From Chloroflexota bacterium (GTDB lineage Bacteria; Chloroflexota; Anaerolineae; Aggregatilineales; Phototrophicaceae), in the NCBI GenBank assembly GCA_016223085.1, contig JACRPS010000031.1, positions 68,273 to 132,272 on the forward strand: 64,000 nt of DNA, read 5' to 3'. Each line of letters begins with the position of its first letter. Within the stretch, counting starts at the first letter, position 1. Shown one piece after another: positions 38,954 through 49,605 of the stretch. The notes beneath the pieces are model-generated. The model searched no databases. It was given only the letters and a program-made list of their open reading frames with translations, and was not told the DNA's origin. Made by a program: the position numbers and the translations under genes.

Positions 38954-41900
38954 ATGGCCGCACCGCGCATGTTCGACGTATTTTTACGGCGGGTTGGTGG
39001 TGCTCTATTCTGGCTACTTCTGCTCTCTGCTGTTTGTGGAGTCACTCCGGTTCTGTCATCCGATGTCCTTTCGCCTTCCGGCCTGTTGCTTGTTTCAGAC
39101 CATCTTTTGAACCATCCCCCTTCGGATGTTCTGTATCGGCCCGACGTAGATGGGTTCTTACAACAAAATCAGTTTACAGCGAGTGATCTCCCCAATGGTA
39201 ACGAGGCGGGTTACACCATTAGCAGCGCCAACGATATTGTTGCTATTGGCGTGCCCGGCGATGCAGACCGGGGCACAGATGCCGGTTCGGTTTACGTTTT
39301 TCTAGGATATCGGGATGCTGGCACTTATAAGTGGCGCAAGGAGGCCAAGCTGACAGCTCCAGATGCGATGCCCGGTGATCGTTTTGGTACAGCCATTGCG
39401 GTCGGTGGTGATCGCATTGTCGTCGGTGCGCCGGGTAAAAACAGTGGGCAGGGAGCCGCTTACATTTTTGCCCGTAAGGATGGCGGTTATGAAAATATGG
39501 CGTGGGTTTTGGAATATAGTGTTTCTATCCCGGACGGCGCGTCCGGGGATGCATTCGGTTCAGCGGTAGGTTATGGTGATGCTGGATTCAACCTATACCG
39601 TGCTGTGATTGGCGCGCCGGGTAAAAACAGCGGTCAAGGCGTCGCTTACGTTTATGAAATCAGCCATTCTGTCGCCGTTCCAACCTGGTATTATCAGGCA
39701 ACCCTGACGGCGGGTGATGGCGTATCTGGTGATCGTTTTGGTACGTCACTATTCGCTCTAAGAACCAACGAAGGGCATTTTATCGCTGTAGGCGCGCCGG
39801 GTAACGATGAGCAGGCCGATAATGCCGGCTCCGTCTATGTGTTTACGATGCCAACTCCGGGTGTATGGTCGCAGGAGGATAAACTGGTTGCTGCGGACAG
39901 TCAGACCGGCGATGGGCTGGGCATGTCGCTGGAATTCCACCTCATTTCCGGGCCAACCTCCTCGTTAACCATCATGGCTGGCGCGCCCAACGCTGATGTG
40001 GCTGCAACTGATGCAGGCGCGGTGTTTCTGTTTAGCCGTAACTACACGACCTTCACCTGGGCGCAAACGGCGACCATGACCGCAGGTGATGCTACCGCAG
40101 ACGATCACTTTGGTGCCAGCATTGATCGTGTCATCTGGTATGCCGTTATCGGCGCCCCTGGTAAGAACAGCGGTCAGGGACAGGCATACACCTATAGCTA
40201 TGACAGCAATGGTTCAACCTGGACGCCGCTACGCACCTACGCCAGTGGCAACCCGATTCCTGGTGGGAATGCGGCATCGGGCGTAGCGATTGACGATGAC
40301 TATGTCATCTTTGGTGCGCCATTCGAAAGTGTTGACGGGATTGATGCCGGAATGGTCTATAGCTATACAGGCCCTAGTTCGTACTGGAATACCCTCACCC
40401 CCTTATCAGTCAAACATGACTTGGCCGGCGATCAATTTGCATCATCCTTCGCGGTGGATAACGACTATGCCATTGCTGGGGGTGCTGGCGATGACGATGG
40501 TGGGTTCTATCTTGATGCTTCCGGTGCGGCGTATATCTTCGTTCGCAGCGGTGGCGTATGGTCGCAGCAGGTACGGCTGACACTCGGCGACAGCGGACGT
40601 AAAGGCCGCTTTGCGCAGGCCGTCGCCATCAGCGGCGATACCGCGCTCATTTCCGGCGCTGGAGCAACCTGGGTTTATGTACGCAATGGAGACGGCTGGA
40701 TACAGCAGGCTAAACTGAATTATGGTTCACGGATTGCGCTAGAGGGTGACGTAGCCTTGATTGGTGGTAGTGGAGATCGTTACTTCTATCGCCGCGTGGG
40801 TACCGATTGGTCACTGCAAAATACTTTCACGGGGGTTGCCAGCAGCGTTGCATTGGACGGTGAATGGGCGGTCGTCGGCACGGGCACCAGCGCCGAAATT
40901 TACCGCTGGAATGGCACAACCTGGGCCTCCCATACAAATTTGCCAGCGAGGGATGGTCTTGCCAGCACGAACGCTTTTGGCCAGGCTGTGGATGTAAACG
41001 GCACAACTGTGGCCGTTGGTGTACCCCGTTACTCGACATCCAATGTAAGTGAAATAGGAGCGGTCTATATCTATAGCTTTAACGGAACAGCCTGGGGTTT
41101 CCAGCAGCGGCTTATACGCACCACGACGAGTCAAATGGATCGGCTCGGAACTTCCGTGAGTCTGGAAGGCAATCGTTTGGCCGCAGGCATGGCTTCGCCT
41201 TATGGCAGCGAACATGCCATTGTCTTCCGTTATTGGGGAACAAGCTGGAAGCAGGTTGAAGACATTACCCGGCGCACCGGCACTGATAAATTTGGCGCAA
41301 CAGTTACCTTAGAAAATGGCGAGTTGTGGGTTACAGCCCCGGCTAACGATGCCAACACTTTATCTGATTCGGGAACCGTTTTTCTTTACCAGTACACGCC
41401 GGAGGCCGATCTATCCATAGACAGTACCGGCACGCCATCAACGGTTGTCATTGACTCCCATTTGGGGTACGAGATTACTGTAAGTAACAACGGGCAGGAC
41501 AATACAAGCGGTGTAACCGTCACCAATACCCTGTCACCCCTCGTCACCTTGGATAGCATGTCCCAGCTTTGCACGGCTGCGGGCCAGGTTGTAACATGTA
41601 CCATCGGTGATCTTCAGGTTGGCGCAAGTGTCACAATCCAGATCGGCGTAACCGTAACCAATGGTTCGTCCGGTCAAATTTTACTGGTATCAAGCGTTAG
41701 CTCAGCTTTGCCGGACCCAAATACCGGCAACAATTCGACGGTTGAGCAGACCACCTTGGTGGTTACGCTGCCACAGCCGGCATTGTTGACTCCGGTAAAT
41801 GGCAGCAGCACAACCGATAACACTCCGTTGTTTACCTGGAACGGGAATCCGGGTGCGGTTCTCTATCAGGTACAGCTCGATATCGTTGATCCGCCGTTAG

Positions 41901-42331
41901 GGACGTATACCGGCTTCAACAGCGGTGCAACCTTCACACCACCCTCCCCACTGCTCTATATGCGGTATTACTGGCGTGTTCGGGCGCTTGATCGCTACGG
42001 GATACCTTCGCCGTGGAGTGCAACCTGGACGCTGGATGTCAATTCACCGACGTCAGCCGCGCCGACCCTGTACAGCTACACAACTTCCAAACCCACCCTG
42101 TCATGGAATCCGGTCAGTTGGGCAACTGGGTATCAGGTTCAAATCGGTATAGACAGTAACTTTGCCACTTACGTGATAACCAGTGCTGAACTTGAGCCAG
42201 CTTCGCTATCCTACATACCGGATGAGCCACTGCTCAACGGCACCTGGTACTGGCGTTTGCGGGTGCGGAAACCAGATGGGTTGTGGACAGGTTATGGTTC
42301 AGCCCAGGCTTTTGCCGTAATTAAGCCATAG
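38954..42331 (+). CDS. Secreted FG-GAP repeat protein with DUF11 and Fn3-like domains
   Basis: A 1125-aa exported protein. The signal peptide is at about residues 12-35 (LFWLLLLSAVCGV). About ten FG-GAP repeats (60-790) with the pattern GDRFGTAIAVGGDRIVVGAP and GAPGKNSGQG form integrin-like propellers. A DUF11 domain follows (about 816-935, LGYEITVSNNGQDNTSGVTV) and a C-terminal Fn3-like pair (about 940-1125). It should be a large cell-surface or secreted adhesion protein. No sorting motif is visible at the end. GGGGGA precedes ATG 38954. This was rnpB's downstream neighbour before integration. Confidence 0.85.
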   Translation: MAAPRMFDVFLRRVGGALFWLLLLSAVCGVTPVLSSDVLSPSGLLLVSDHLLNHPPSDVLYRPDVDGFLQQNQFTASDLPNGNEAGYTISSANDIVAIGVPGDADRGTDAGSVYVFLGYRDAGTYKWRKEAKLTAPDAMPGDRFGTAIAVGGDRIVVGAPGKNSGQGAAYIFARKDGGYENMAWVLEYSVSIPDGASGDAFGSAVGYGDAGFNLYRAVIGAPGKNSGQGVAYVYEISHSVAVPTWYYQATLTAGDGVSGDRFGTSLFALRTNEGHFIAVGAPGNDEQADNAGSVYVFTMPTPGVWSQEDKLVAADSQTGDGLGMSLEFHLISGPTSSLTIMAGAPNADVAATDAGAVFLFSRNYTTFTWAQTATMTAGDATADDHFGASIDRVIWYAVIGAPGKNSGQGQAYTYSYDSNGSTWTPLRTYASGNPIPGGNAASGVAIDDDYVIFGAPFESVDGIDAGMVYSYTGPSSYWNTLTPLSVKHDLAGDQFASSFAVDNDYAIAGGAGDDDGGFYLDASGAAYIFVRSGGVWSQQVRLTLGDSGRKGRFAQAVAISGDTALISGAGATWVYVRNGDGWIQQAKLNYGSRIALEGDVALIGGSGDRYFYRRVGTDWSLQNTFTGVASSVALDGEWAVVGTGTSAEIYRWNGTTWASHTNLPARDGLASTNAFGQAVDVNGTTVAVGVPRYSTSNVSEIGAVYIYSFNGTAWGFQQRLIRTTTSQMDRLGTSVSLEGNRLAAGMASPYGSEHAIVFRYWGTSWKQVEDITRRTGTDKFGATVTLENGELWVTAPANDANTLSDSGTVFLYQYTPEADLSIDSTGTPSTVVIDSHLGYEITVSNNGQDNTSGVTVTNTLSPLVTLDSMSQLCTAAGQVVTCTIGDLQVGASVTIQIGVTVTNGSSGQILLVSSVSSALPDPNTGNNSTVEQTTLVVTLPQPALLTPVNGSSTTDNTPLFTWNGNPGAVLYQVQLDIVDPPLGTYTGFNSGATFTPPSPLLYMRYYWRVRALDRYGIPSPWSATWTLDVNSPTSAAPTLYSYTTSKPTLSWNPVSWATGYQVQIGIDSNFATYVITSAELEPASLSYIPDEPLLNGTWYWRLRVRKPDGLWTGYGSAQAFAVIKP

Positions 42332-42355
42332 TCGGAGGGTTAGCATGGACGTAGG

Positions 42356-42377
42356 CAGGGGCGCAACTGCGCCCCTG
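42356..42377. repeat. Intergenic palindrome between convergent genes
   Basis: Perfect 10-bp arms CAGGGGCGCA and TGCGCCCCTG around AC, 25 bp after the FG-GAP stop. Same family as the other flank palindromes. Confidence 0.7.
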
Positions 42378-42402
42378 TTGGTTGTTCAGGAAAGGCGTAG
42401 GT

Positions 42403-43263
42403 CTACCACACGGCGGCGTGGTCTTCCATGACGCCATAGGCTTCCCGCAGTTGGATTCCGCCCGGTAGCATGCCGGAAAATGCGCCAAACGGCTGGCGGT
42501 AGGACGAGCGAATCAGCAGCAGGTTGTCGCGGCGCTGGCGCACCGATTCCTCGGTGAAATGCAGTTGGCTGCCATCGGCAAATGTTACCCGCGACAGGTC
42601 ATCGGCAAAGACAACCGGCTCCACCTCATGCGGCACACCGTCCACCCAGATCGTGCGTTCGCTGTTGATCGGCGAGTCGTTCAGCCCGACGATTACGCTC
42701 CACGCCACTTTGCGCCCGCGCACGTCCGTGCCCGCGCCACCCGACCAACGCCAATGGGTATGGCGTGGGTGATAACCGGCGTTTTCGTCAATCAGCGCCA
42801 CCGCCTCCACCGGATAGAGCGAACAGTTCACCTGTACTGTGCCGTGCGCGCGGATGCCACACTGCTTGCGCGTCCAGGTATAGGCGTCGCCTACCGGCGT
42901 CACCACTTCAAAAGCGTCGCTTTCATCCAGCGTGATGTCAATTGATATGCCGCCGTCGCGCACCAGCACTTTGCCGGTTGGCAGTTGAACGCGCCCGGCC
43001 CACAGCCGCGTGTGTTCCCACAGCCTGCGCCCCTGCCGGTCCCAGATCGCCCAGAACTCCTGCGGCACCGGGCCGACAAAAACGGTCGCGGCGCACAGCG
43101 ACAGGTCGGCGCTCCAGATCGAGATATATCGCCAGCGTTTGAGCAGCCGCCCACCGTAAAACAGCGGCATGGGGTTGGGGGGCAGGGGGATATGCGTTGG
43201 GCGGTCGGTGCCATCGCCCCGGTACGGCAGTTCGAGTGGTTTGGATATGGTCAGCGCGGCCAT
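42403..43263 (-). CDS. DUF2804 family protein
   Basis: A 286-aa protein that reads as DUF2804 throughout: WRYISIWSADLSLCAATVFV near residues 44-63, EFWAIWDRQGRRLWEHTRLW near 69-88, and the late NLLLIRSSYRQPFGAFSGML block near 249. The family is beta-rich and widespread in bacteria without a known reaction; a lipocalin- or glycan-binding-like role has been guessed. No signal peptide, so probably cytoplasmic. Monocistronic, with a palindrome at its 3' side. The 199-bp gap to the next gene shows nothing I can name. Confidence 0.75.
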   Translation of the reverse strand: MAALTISKPLELPYRGDGTDRPTHIPLPPNPMPLFYGGRLLKRWRYISIWSADLSLCAATVFVGPVPQEFWAIWDRQGRRLWEHTRLWAGRVQLPTGKVLVRDGGISIDITLDESDAFEVVTPVGDAYTWTRKQCGIRAHGTVQVNCSLYPVEAVALIDENAGYHPRHTHWRWSGGAGTDVRGRKVAWSVIVGLNDSPINSERTIWVDGVPHEVEPVVFADDLSRVTFADGSQLHFTEESVRQRRDNLLLIRSSYRQPFGAFSGMLPGGIQLREAYGVMEDHAAVW

Positions 43264-43462
43264 GCTTTACCTGTTTAAATGAAACCTTCGCGTTCATCGT
43301 AACGGGTCTGAACCGCCAGCGCATCGGCTGAAGGACGGCAACCGGCCTCCGTCTTCCGTCGGAGATCGGCACTTTCGGCAAATTCCCATTCACGTTAACC
43401 TAGATACAGCGTTCAATGAAACAGGCGCATCCCGCGGGACACCTTGAAGCAGGTACAAGCTG

Positions 43463-44524
43463 ATGATAACTTCCAAAGAGCGCGTGCTGACAGCTTTTAA
43501 CCATCAGGAACCAGACCGCGTGCCCGTCTGGCTGGGCGCGTCGCCGGGGTTTCGCCGGAAGGCGATTGAACACCTCGGGCTGCCCGATGATGAAAGTCTG
43601 TCGCGTTACGTGCGGGACGATTTCCGGCGGGTCTGGGCGCGGTTCTGTGGGCCGGATAAGGTCAGCCCGGATATGCATTTGCCGCCGGGTGTCACCTTCC
43701 GGTCGCCGTTTGGCATCCTCCGGCATGGTTACGAAGGCGGCCAGCCGATTGACCATTCCCTGCGCCACGCTACCACACTGGACGAAATCGAAGCCTACCC
43801 TTGGCCTGACCCCGGTTGGATGGACGTGTCGCCAATTCGCGCCGACGCGACTCTGTTCAGTGACCAGTACGCGATTCTGGGCGGCGAGTGGTCGCCGTTC
43901 TGGCACGACGCGATTGATCTGCTGAGCATGGACACGCTGATGCTGAAAATGTACGACGCGCCGGAAATGGTGGACGCGCTGCTGGGGCACATCGTAGATT
44001 ATTATTTTGAGATCAGCCGCCGTACTTTTGACGTGGCCGCCGACCTGATTGACATCTTCTTCATCGGCAACGACTTTGGTTCGCAGACCGGGCCGCTGTT
44101 GAGCGAAAGCCTGTTCCGGCGGTTTTTGTTACCGCAGCTTAAACGGTTGATTGACCTGGGACACGATTACGGCCTGAAGGTGCTGCTCCACTGCTGCGGC
44201 GGGTTTGCGCCGCTGATTCCGGCGATGATTGAAGCCGGATTAGACGGCTTGCAGGCGCTCCAGCCGAACTGCCGGGGGATGAACCCGGCGGCGCTGAAAG
44301 CCGCTTTTGGCGACCGGCTGACGCTGATGGGTGCGATTAATTCGCAGGTTATGATCGAAAGCACGCCGGATGCAGTACGGGAGGAAACGCGGCGCATACT
44401 GGAGATCATGAAGCCAGGTGGCGGTTATGTCGCTTCGCCCAGCCACGACTACGTGCTAGTTGAAACGCCGGTTGAAAACGTGCTGGCGCTGTACGAAGCG
44501 GTCGCCGAGTGGGGCAAGTATTAA
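43463..44524 (+). CDS. Uroporphyrinogen decarboxylase family protein (MtaA/CmuA-like)
   Basis: A 353-aa TIM-barrel protein of the URO-D superfamily. It starts with SKERVLTAFNHQEPDRVPVW, which marks the branch that holds methyltransferases such as MtaA and CmuA rather than heme-making HemE. VLLHCCGGFAPLIPAMIEAG near 239-258 carries the His-Cys pair seen in zinc methyltransferases, and GGGYVASPSHDYVL near 315 is the usual end block. It may move methyl groups to or from a corrinoid, but no corrinoid protein gene is near. It lies 24 bp before the FAD enzyme gene, so the two are likely co-transcribed. Confidence 0.85.
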   Translation: MITSKERVLTAFNHQEPDRVPVWLGASPGFRRKAIEHLGLPDDESLSRYVRDDFRRVWARFCGPDKVSPDMHLPPGVTFRSPFGILRHGYEGGQPIDHSLRHATTLDEIEAYPWPDPGWMDVSPIRADATLFSDQYAILGGEWSPFWHDAIDLLSMDTLMLKMYDAPEMVDALLGHIVDYYFEISRRTFDVAADLIDIFFIGNDFGSQTGPLLSESLFRRFLLPQLKRLIDLGHDYGLKVLLHCCGGFAPLIPAMIEAGLDGLQALQPNCRGMNPAALKAAFGDRLTLMGAINSQVMIESTPDAVREETRRILEIMKPGGGYVASPSHDYVLVETPVENVLALYEAVAEWGKY

Positions 44525-44548
44525 GCGTCATGGCGGCGTTACACTGAG

Positions 44549-45967
44549 ATGGCATACGACTATGATGCGGTGGTGGTTGGCTCGGGGCCGAATGGCCTGG
44601 CGGCTGCCATCACGCTGGCGCGGGCCGGCTGCTCCGTGCTGCTGCTGGAAGCCCGCGACACACTCGGCGGCGGGATGCGGTCGGCAGAGCTGACGCTGCC
44701 TGGCTTTGTCCATGACGTGTGTTCGGCGGTTCACCCGCTGGCGCTGGCGTCGCCATTTTTTCGCTCCCTGCCGCTGGAACAGTACGGTCTGGACTGGATT
44801 CACCCGGACGCGCCGCTGGCTCATCCGCTGGACGGCCAGCCCGCCGTCCTGGTGGAACGGTCACTCGATGAAACGGCGGCGCGATTGGGTGCGGATGGTC
44901 GCGCCTACCGGGCATTGTTCGCGCCGCTGGTCGCACGGTACGAACAGGTGATGAGCGAATTCCTGGGGCCGCTGCGCCCGCCGCGTTCCCCTTTAACGAT
45001 GGCGGCATTTGGCAGCCGAGCGCTGCCGCCGGCGGGGCTGCTGGCGCGCGCGGTGTTCCGTGGTGAACGCGCCCGCGCCGTTTTCGCCGGCATGGCTGCT
45101 CACGCCATCATGCCGTTGCACTGGCCAGCGACGGCGGCCTTTGGGCTGATGCTTGGCCTGCTGGCCCACGCCGTTGGCTGGCCGGTGGCGCGGGGCGGGT
45201 CGCAACACATTGCGGATGCGCTGGCGGCATATCTGTCCACCATGAAGGCGCAGATCAAAACCGGCTGGCTGGTCGAATCGGTAGATGAGCTACCGTCCGC
45301 CCGCGTGTATCTGTTTGACGTAACGCCGCGCCAGTTGCTTCAGATCGCCGGACATCGTTTCCCGCCACGCTACCGCCGCCGGTTGCAACGTTATCGTTAT
45401 GGAGCAGGGGCGTTTAAAGTGGATTACGCGCTGGACGGGCCGATTCCCTGGCGCGATGCAGCAGTATCCCGCGCTGGAACGGTACATCTGGGTGGCACGC
45501 TGGCGGAGATCGCCGCATCGGAAGGGGCGGCATGGCGCGGAGAGCACAGCCCGCGCCCGTTTGTGCTGCTGGTGCAGTCCAGCCTGTTTGATGCTTCCCG
45601 CGCCCCGGCAGGCAAACACACGGCCTGGGCGTATTGTCACGTCCCGAACGGTTCAACGGTGGATATGACTAACGAGATCGAAGCGCAGATCGAACGCTTC
45701 GCGCCGGGTTTCCGTGACCGGGTGCTGGCGCGCAGCGTCCGTTTTCCCGCCGACCTGGAACGGTATAATGCCAACACTATCGGCGGGGACATTAACGGCG
45801 GCGTGCAGGATCTAGCGCAGCTTTTCACCCGGCCTACGCTTCACTTTCCGCCATATGCGACCCCAGCCCGCGACATTTACCTGTGTTCCTCGTCCACGCC
45901 GCCCGGTGGGGGCGTGCACGGCCAATGCGGTTATTTCGCGGCGCGGGCGGCGCTGCGGCGAATGTGA
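44549..45967 (+). CDS. Phytoene desaturase-like FAD-dependent oxidoreductase
   Basis: A 472-aa flavoprotein with the N-terminal dinucleotide fold AVVVGSGPNGLAAAITLARA (residues 8-27), EARDTLGGGMRS near 36, and a C-terminal FAD block (DINGGVQDLAQLF near 412, then SSTPPGGGVHGQCGY near 447). It is like bacterial CrtI-related and PYROXD2-like proteins. The substrate may be a carotenoid or other hydrophobic molecule, but no carotenoid genes are adjacent. Probably in one transcript with the gene at 43463. Strong call for the flavin fold, weak for the substrate. Confidence 0.85.
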   Translation: MAYDYDAVVVGSGPNGLAAAITLARAGCSVLLLEARDTLGGGMRSAELTLPGFVHDVCSAVHPLALASPFFRSLPLEQYGLDWIHPDAPLAHPLDGQPAVLVERSLDETAARLGADGRAYRALFAPLVARYEQVMSEFLGPLRPPRSPLTMAAFGSRALPPAGLLARAVFRGERARAVFAGMAAHAIMPLHWPATAAFGLMLGLLAHAVGWPVARGGSQHIADALAAYLSTMKAQIKTGWLVESVDELPSARVYLFDVTPRQLLQIAGHRFPPRYRRRLQRYRYGAGAFKVDYALDGPIPWRDAAVSRAGTVHLGGTLAEIAASEGAAWRGEHSPRPFVLLVQSSLFDASRAPAGKHTAWAYCHVPNGSTVDMTNEIEAQIERFAPGFRDRVLARSVRFPADLERYNANTIGGDINGGVQDLAQLFTRPTLHFPPYATPARDIYLCSSSTPPGGGVHGQCGYFAARAALRRM

Positions 45968-45997
45968 CAGCCTGCGCGATTAACTTGCCGGAAAACC

Positions 45998-46025
45998 GTA
46001 GGGGCGCACTTCGGTGTGTTCCTAC
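45998..46025. repeat. Degenerate intergenic palindrome
   Basis: GTAGGGGCGCAC and GTGTGTTCCTAC pair imperfectly around TTCG. It looks like a decayed copy of the GTAGGG family and sits 31 bp after a stop codon. Confidence 0.5.
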
Positions 46026-46061
46026 GAAACACGATTAACGATATTGAACGTCAAAAACATA

Positions 46062-46087
46062 TAGGGGCACGGCATGCCGTGCCCCTA
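46062..46087. repeat. Perfect 26-bp intergenic palindrome
   Basis: TAGGGGCACGGCA and its exact complement with no spacer, between two convergent genes. A near-identical form is at 61763-61790. Confidence 0.85.
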
Positions 46088-46113
46088 CGTCACCTGTTTC
46101 GGATGGGTCGTCC

Positions 46114-49100
46114 TTATGGTGCATCCGGGTAAATGTTTGTCCGCAGCGCGTCCAGCAGCGTGAGCAGATAAAATGCGCGTGCGTTCGCGCCGTAGCCGCT
46201 GACGGCTGCCGCCGTCAGGTCGCCAGTGCCACCTGGCGCGACACTCAACGTCACGTTATCGGCATTCAGTCCGCTATTGGGTACGGCATTGAGCGCCCGC
46301 CACAGGTTCAGCACCGGCACGTTGTTGGCATCCGCCGTTTCGATGATCGCGTCGTTGATGGCGCGCATCTGCTCTGCTGGCGCGTCCGGTCGCGGTTGCA
46401 CGGTCGTCAGCACGGGGATAACACCGCTGCCGGTCGCCGTCTGGATGATGTTTTGCAGGCTGGCGCGGAACTGCGCCGGGTCTGTGCCTTGCAGCACATC
46501 GTTGTATCCCACGCTGATAATCATCACCGCCGGGCGCGACAGGCGGATTTCGCATTGCAGCGGCGTTTCGCCCGCGCTGCACACTGACGCATCGCTGTTA
46601 GCCGGGTTGAGCAAATCCTCGGCCTGCCAACCGCTGCGCAGAGCCGCGCTGCTGCGGTTGAAAATGCCGAGGTCGTTCGCGGCTGCCTGGGTGTACCAGT
46701 CCATAATCGGCTGCAATCCGGCGCTGCTGTCATCCAGAACGGCGCTGCCGGGCACGGTGAACGCGGCCAGCGTATTTAACCCCGGCGACGTTTCATCGCC
46801 GACAAACGATACCACCGGCGCGCGGTTGCCCTGGCTCACACCGGCGTCGTAAATCGCCCGCAGGTTCCCCTGCAACGCGCCTATATTAGGCACGACCGGG
46901 GCGGTATCGGCCAGTCCCGGCGTTTGCGCTTCGGTCGGTGTTTCGGTTGGCGTCTCCGTTAATGTTGGCAGTTCCGTTGGTGTCTCCGTTAGCGTTGCCG
47001 TCGGTGTCATCGTTGGCAGTTCGGTCGGCGTTTCCGTCGCCGTCTCGGTTGGCGTTGCCGTCGGCAGTTCAGTCGGCGTCTCCGTCGCTGTCTCGGTTGG
47101 CGTTGCCGTCGGCAGTTCGGTCGGCGTCTCCGTCGGTGTCGCCGTCGGCAGTTCCGTTGGTGTTTCGGTAGCTGTTTCCGTTGGCGTTAGTGTCGGCAGT
47201 TCCGTTGGTGTTTCGGTTGCCGTCTCCGTCGGCGTTGCCGTTGGTAGTTCGGTCGGCGTCTCCGTCGGTGTCGCCGTCGGCAACTCGGTTGGCGTCTCCG
47301 TTGCTGTCTCCGTTGGCGTTGCCGTTGGTAGTTCGGTCGGCGTTTCGGTAGCTGTTTCCGTTGGCGTTGCCGTTGGTAGTTCCGTTGGTGTTTCGGTTGC
47401 CGTCTCCGTCGGTGTCAGCGTCGGCAGTTCCGTTGGTGTTTCGGTGGCTGTTTCGGTTGGCGTTGCCGTCGGCAGTTCAGTCGGCGTCTCCGTCGCCGTC
47501 TCGGTTGGCGTTAGCGTCGGCAGTTCCGTTGGTGTTTCCGTCGCTGTTTCGGTCGGAGTCACGGTCGGGAACTCGGTCGGTGTGGCCGTTTCTGTCGGCA
47601 ATTCCGTCGGCGTCTCCGTTGGCAATTCGGTTGGTGTTTCGGTGAGCGTTGGTAACTGTGTTACCGTACTGGTTGGCACAACCGTCTCCGTCGCCGTTTC
47701 GGTCGCCGTCAGCGTCGGCACTTCCGTATTCGTGGCCGTTTCAGTCGGCGTACTGGTGGGCAGTTCAGTACTGGTCGCCGTTGGAATCAGCGTGTTTGTG
47801 GCTGTCGGTACGTTCGTGCTGGTCGTGGTTGGGACAGCCGTTTCCGTCGCCGTCTCGGTTGGCGTTGCCGTCGGCAGCACGGTGTTGGTTGGCGTAACCG
47901 TCGGCGTCAGTGTCACCGTTGGCGTTTCCGTCGGCGTGAGGGTCGGTGTTGCCGTTGGCAGCGCCGTACTGGTCGGCACAACCGCTACGCTGGTGCTGGT
48001 CGCCGTAACCGTGTAAGTGGCGGTGGCTGTCGGTACTGCCGTATTTGTTGGAACGGCGGTGTTGGTCGGCGCAACTGTCGCTGTGGGTGCGGTGACTGTA
48101 ATCACAGTCTGGGCTGTACTCTGGCCGCCCGGCCCCGCCACAATCAGCGTGACAATGTACTGGCCGGGGAAGACGTAGACGTGCAGCGGGCTGGTTTCAT
48201 TGCTCAGCGTACCGTCGCCGAAGTTCCACAACGTCGAGGTGATCTGTCCGGTGGACTGGTTGGTGAACTGCACCGACAGCGGCGTTGGGCCTTGCAGCGT
48301 ATTGGTGGTGAAAACGGCCAACGGCGGCGGCACGGCAGGATTTTCTACGGTGATGCGCCGCGAGGCGGTAGACGCGCCACCCGGCCCGGTGACAGTCAGC
48401 AGCACATTATAGGTCCCGACTGCTGCAAACGCGTGTCGTGGGCTGCGCTCGGTGCTGGTTGTACCATCGCCGAAGTTCCACAGGTACGAGGTGATGGCGC
48501 CGGTGGACTGGTCGGTGAACTGCACTGTCAGCGGCGCGGGGCCGCTGGTTCGGTCCTGGATAAACGCCGCCACCGGCGGATTCGCGCCCTGCACGCTGAT
48601 CTGCTGCGAGACGTTGGACGAGCCACCCGGCCCGGTGACATTCAGCGTAACGGTGTAGAGGCCCGGCGTGGCGTAAGTGTGGCGCGGATTGAGTTCCGCG
48701 CTGCCCGTGCCGTCGCCAAAGTTCCAGGTGACGCTGGAGATTGCGCCGCTGGACGTATTGGTGAAAGTGACCGCTAGCGGCGCTGTCCCCTGCGTCGGGT
48801 CGGCGGTGAAGGCGGCAAGCGGGCGCGCGATCACCGTCGGCGTGGGTGACGGTACCAGGGTGGGGACGTTGTTCTGCACGCGGATATTGTTGACAACGGT
48901 AGATAGGGTAGTGCCGTCGCGCAGCGTCAGCCGCAGCCGAATCTGGTACAGCCCATCCAGCACGGTGGTGGTATTCCACACGCCAAGCGAACCGTTCAGA
49001 ACCGGCGTTTGTACCGGGCTGGTGATCGGGAACCACAGGTTGCCGGGGTTCGGGTCTGGCCCAAATTCCAACTGGTAATACAGGAACAGCGGGTGCAGCG

Positions 49101-49470
49101 CCGAACCGATAATCTGTACGTTGCGGGCGATAACGTTCCCCGGTACCGGTGACAGGATGACGATGCTCACCGGGGTAAGGGACGGCGTTGGCAGCACGGC
49201 GGGCGCGGCCAGCGTCCGCAGCGGCGTTGGAATAACCGGCGGCAGTGGGGTCTGTGTCGGCGGACGCGGCGTGATGGAGGGAGGGATGACAATGGTGTTG
49301 ATCGGAATCGGCGTGGGCAGCGCGCCCTGCGGCTGCGGCGTCAGGCTCGATGTGGGGGTGAGCGTGGGTGCAGCGGTTGGTTCCGGCTGACCGGTCAGGC
49401 TGCACGCGATTGCAGCCAGCGCCAGAAAGACGATTACAAGACTGCTACGTACACCGGGTCGTGTCATCAT
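46114..49470 (-). CDS. Surface lipoprotein: three PKD domains, Thr/Pro repeat, SGNH hydrolase domain
   Basis: An 1118-aa protein with a lipoprotein signal (AAIACS, Cys near residue 23) and a short Thr/Pro stretch. Three PKD domains follow (about 215-475), each with a WNFGDGT-type motif and a YTVTL or YNVLLTV strand. A very long Thr/Pro/Glu repeat (about 475-848, units like [16 protein letters not shown]) is the stalk. The C-terminal 260 residues look like an SGNH/GDSL hydrolase, with SVGYNDV near 969 as the Asn block, and so may remove acyl or acetyl groups. The protein would hold an enzyme far out from the membrane. Confidence 0.82.
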   Translation of the reverse strand: MMTRPGVRSSLVIVFLALAAIACSLTGQPEPTAAPTLTPTSSLTPQPQGALPTPIPINTIVIPPSITPRPPTQTPLPPVIPTPLRTLAAPAVLPTPSLTPVSIVILSPVPGNVIARNVQIIGSALHPLFLYYQLEFGPDPNPGNLWFPITSPVQTPVLNGSLGVWNTTTVLDGLYQIRLRLTLRDGTTLSTVVNNIRVQNNVPTLVPSPTPTVIARPLAAFTADPTQGTAPLAVTFTNTSSGAISSVTWNFGDGTGSAELNPRHTYATPGLYTVTLNVTGPGGSSNVSQQISVQGANPPVAAFIQDRTSGPAPLTVQFTDQSTGAITSYLWNFGDGTTSTERSPRHAFAAVGTYNVLLTVTGPGGASTASRRITVENPAVPPPLAVFTTNTLQGPTPLSVQFTNQSTGQITSTLWNFGDGTLSNETSPLHVYVFPGQYIVTLIVAGPGGQSTAQTVITVTAPTATVAPTNTAVPTNTAVPTATATYTVTATSTSVAVVPTSTALPTATPTLTPTETPTVTLTPTVTPTNTVLPTATPTETATETAVPTTTSTNVPTATNTLIPTATSTELPTSTPTETATNTEVPTLTATETATETVVPTSTVTQLPTLTETPTELPTETPTELPTETATPTEFPTVTPTETATETPTELPTLTPTETATETPTELPTATPTETATETPTELPTLTPTETATETPTELPTATPTETATETPTELPTATPTETATETPTELPTATPTETPTELPTATPTETATETPTELPTLTPTETATETPTELPTATPTETPTELPTATPTETATETPTELPTATPTETATETPTELPTMTPTATLTETPTELPTLTETPTETPTEAQTPGLADTAPVVPNIGALQGNLRAIYDAGVSQGNRAPVVSFVGDETSPGLNTLAAFTVPGSAVLDDSSAGLQPIMDWYTQAAANDLGIFNRSSAALRSGWQAEDLLNPANSDASVCSAGETPLQCEIRLSRPAVMIISVGYNDVLQGTDPAQFRASLQNIIQTATGSGVIPVLTTVQPRPDAPAEQMRAINDAIIETADANNVPVLNLWRALNAVPNSGLNADNVTLSVAPGGTGDLTAAAVSGYGANARAFYLLTLLDALRTNIYPDAP
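46925..48090 (-). repeat. Coding tandem repeat for the Thr/Pro stalk
   Basis: About 1.2 kb of repeats in units of 18-54 bp, on the plus strand built from GGCGTCTCCGT and GGCAGTTCGGT variants. They encode [14 protein letters not shown] in phase with the reading frame. Synonymous changes between units show the repeat is kept at the protein level. Length is likely to vary between strains. Confidence 0.8.
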
Positions 49471-49567
49471 GTTTTATTTCCGCGCGTAAATTTTCTAATT
49501 TACTGATTATAAAAAAGCCGTATCTGATTGCTATAAGACCGTTGGGGGATCGGTGGGGAAGCGTCAA

Positions 49568-49596
49568 GTAGGGACATGGCAGCGTCATGTCCCTAC
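49568..49596. repeat. Intergenic palindrome, GTAGGGACATG type
   Basis: Perfect 11-bp arms GTAGGGACATG and CATGTCCCTAC with a 7-nt loop, 10 bp after the stop of the kinase-GalU gene. It may work as its transcript end. Confidence 0.75.
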
Positions 49597-49605
49597 GGGT
49601 TGGGT

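Noticed and set aside
43264-43462. Possible regulatory RNA in the 199-bp gap
   Set aside because: Only a weak CTCCG/CGGAG stem is present; no riboswitch pattern or terminator is visible.
47444-48016. Plus-strand open frame rich in Val, Gly and Ser opposite the stalk
   Set aside because: It is the mirror of the Thr/Pro repeat; such frames stay open by composition only.
46925-48090. Regular short repeats that resemble a CRISPR array or microsatellite
   Set aside because: Units lie in one reading frame and encode a Thr/Pro/Glu stalk inside a long protein with domains on both sides; there are no spacers of unique sequence.
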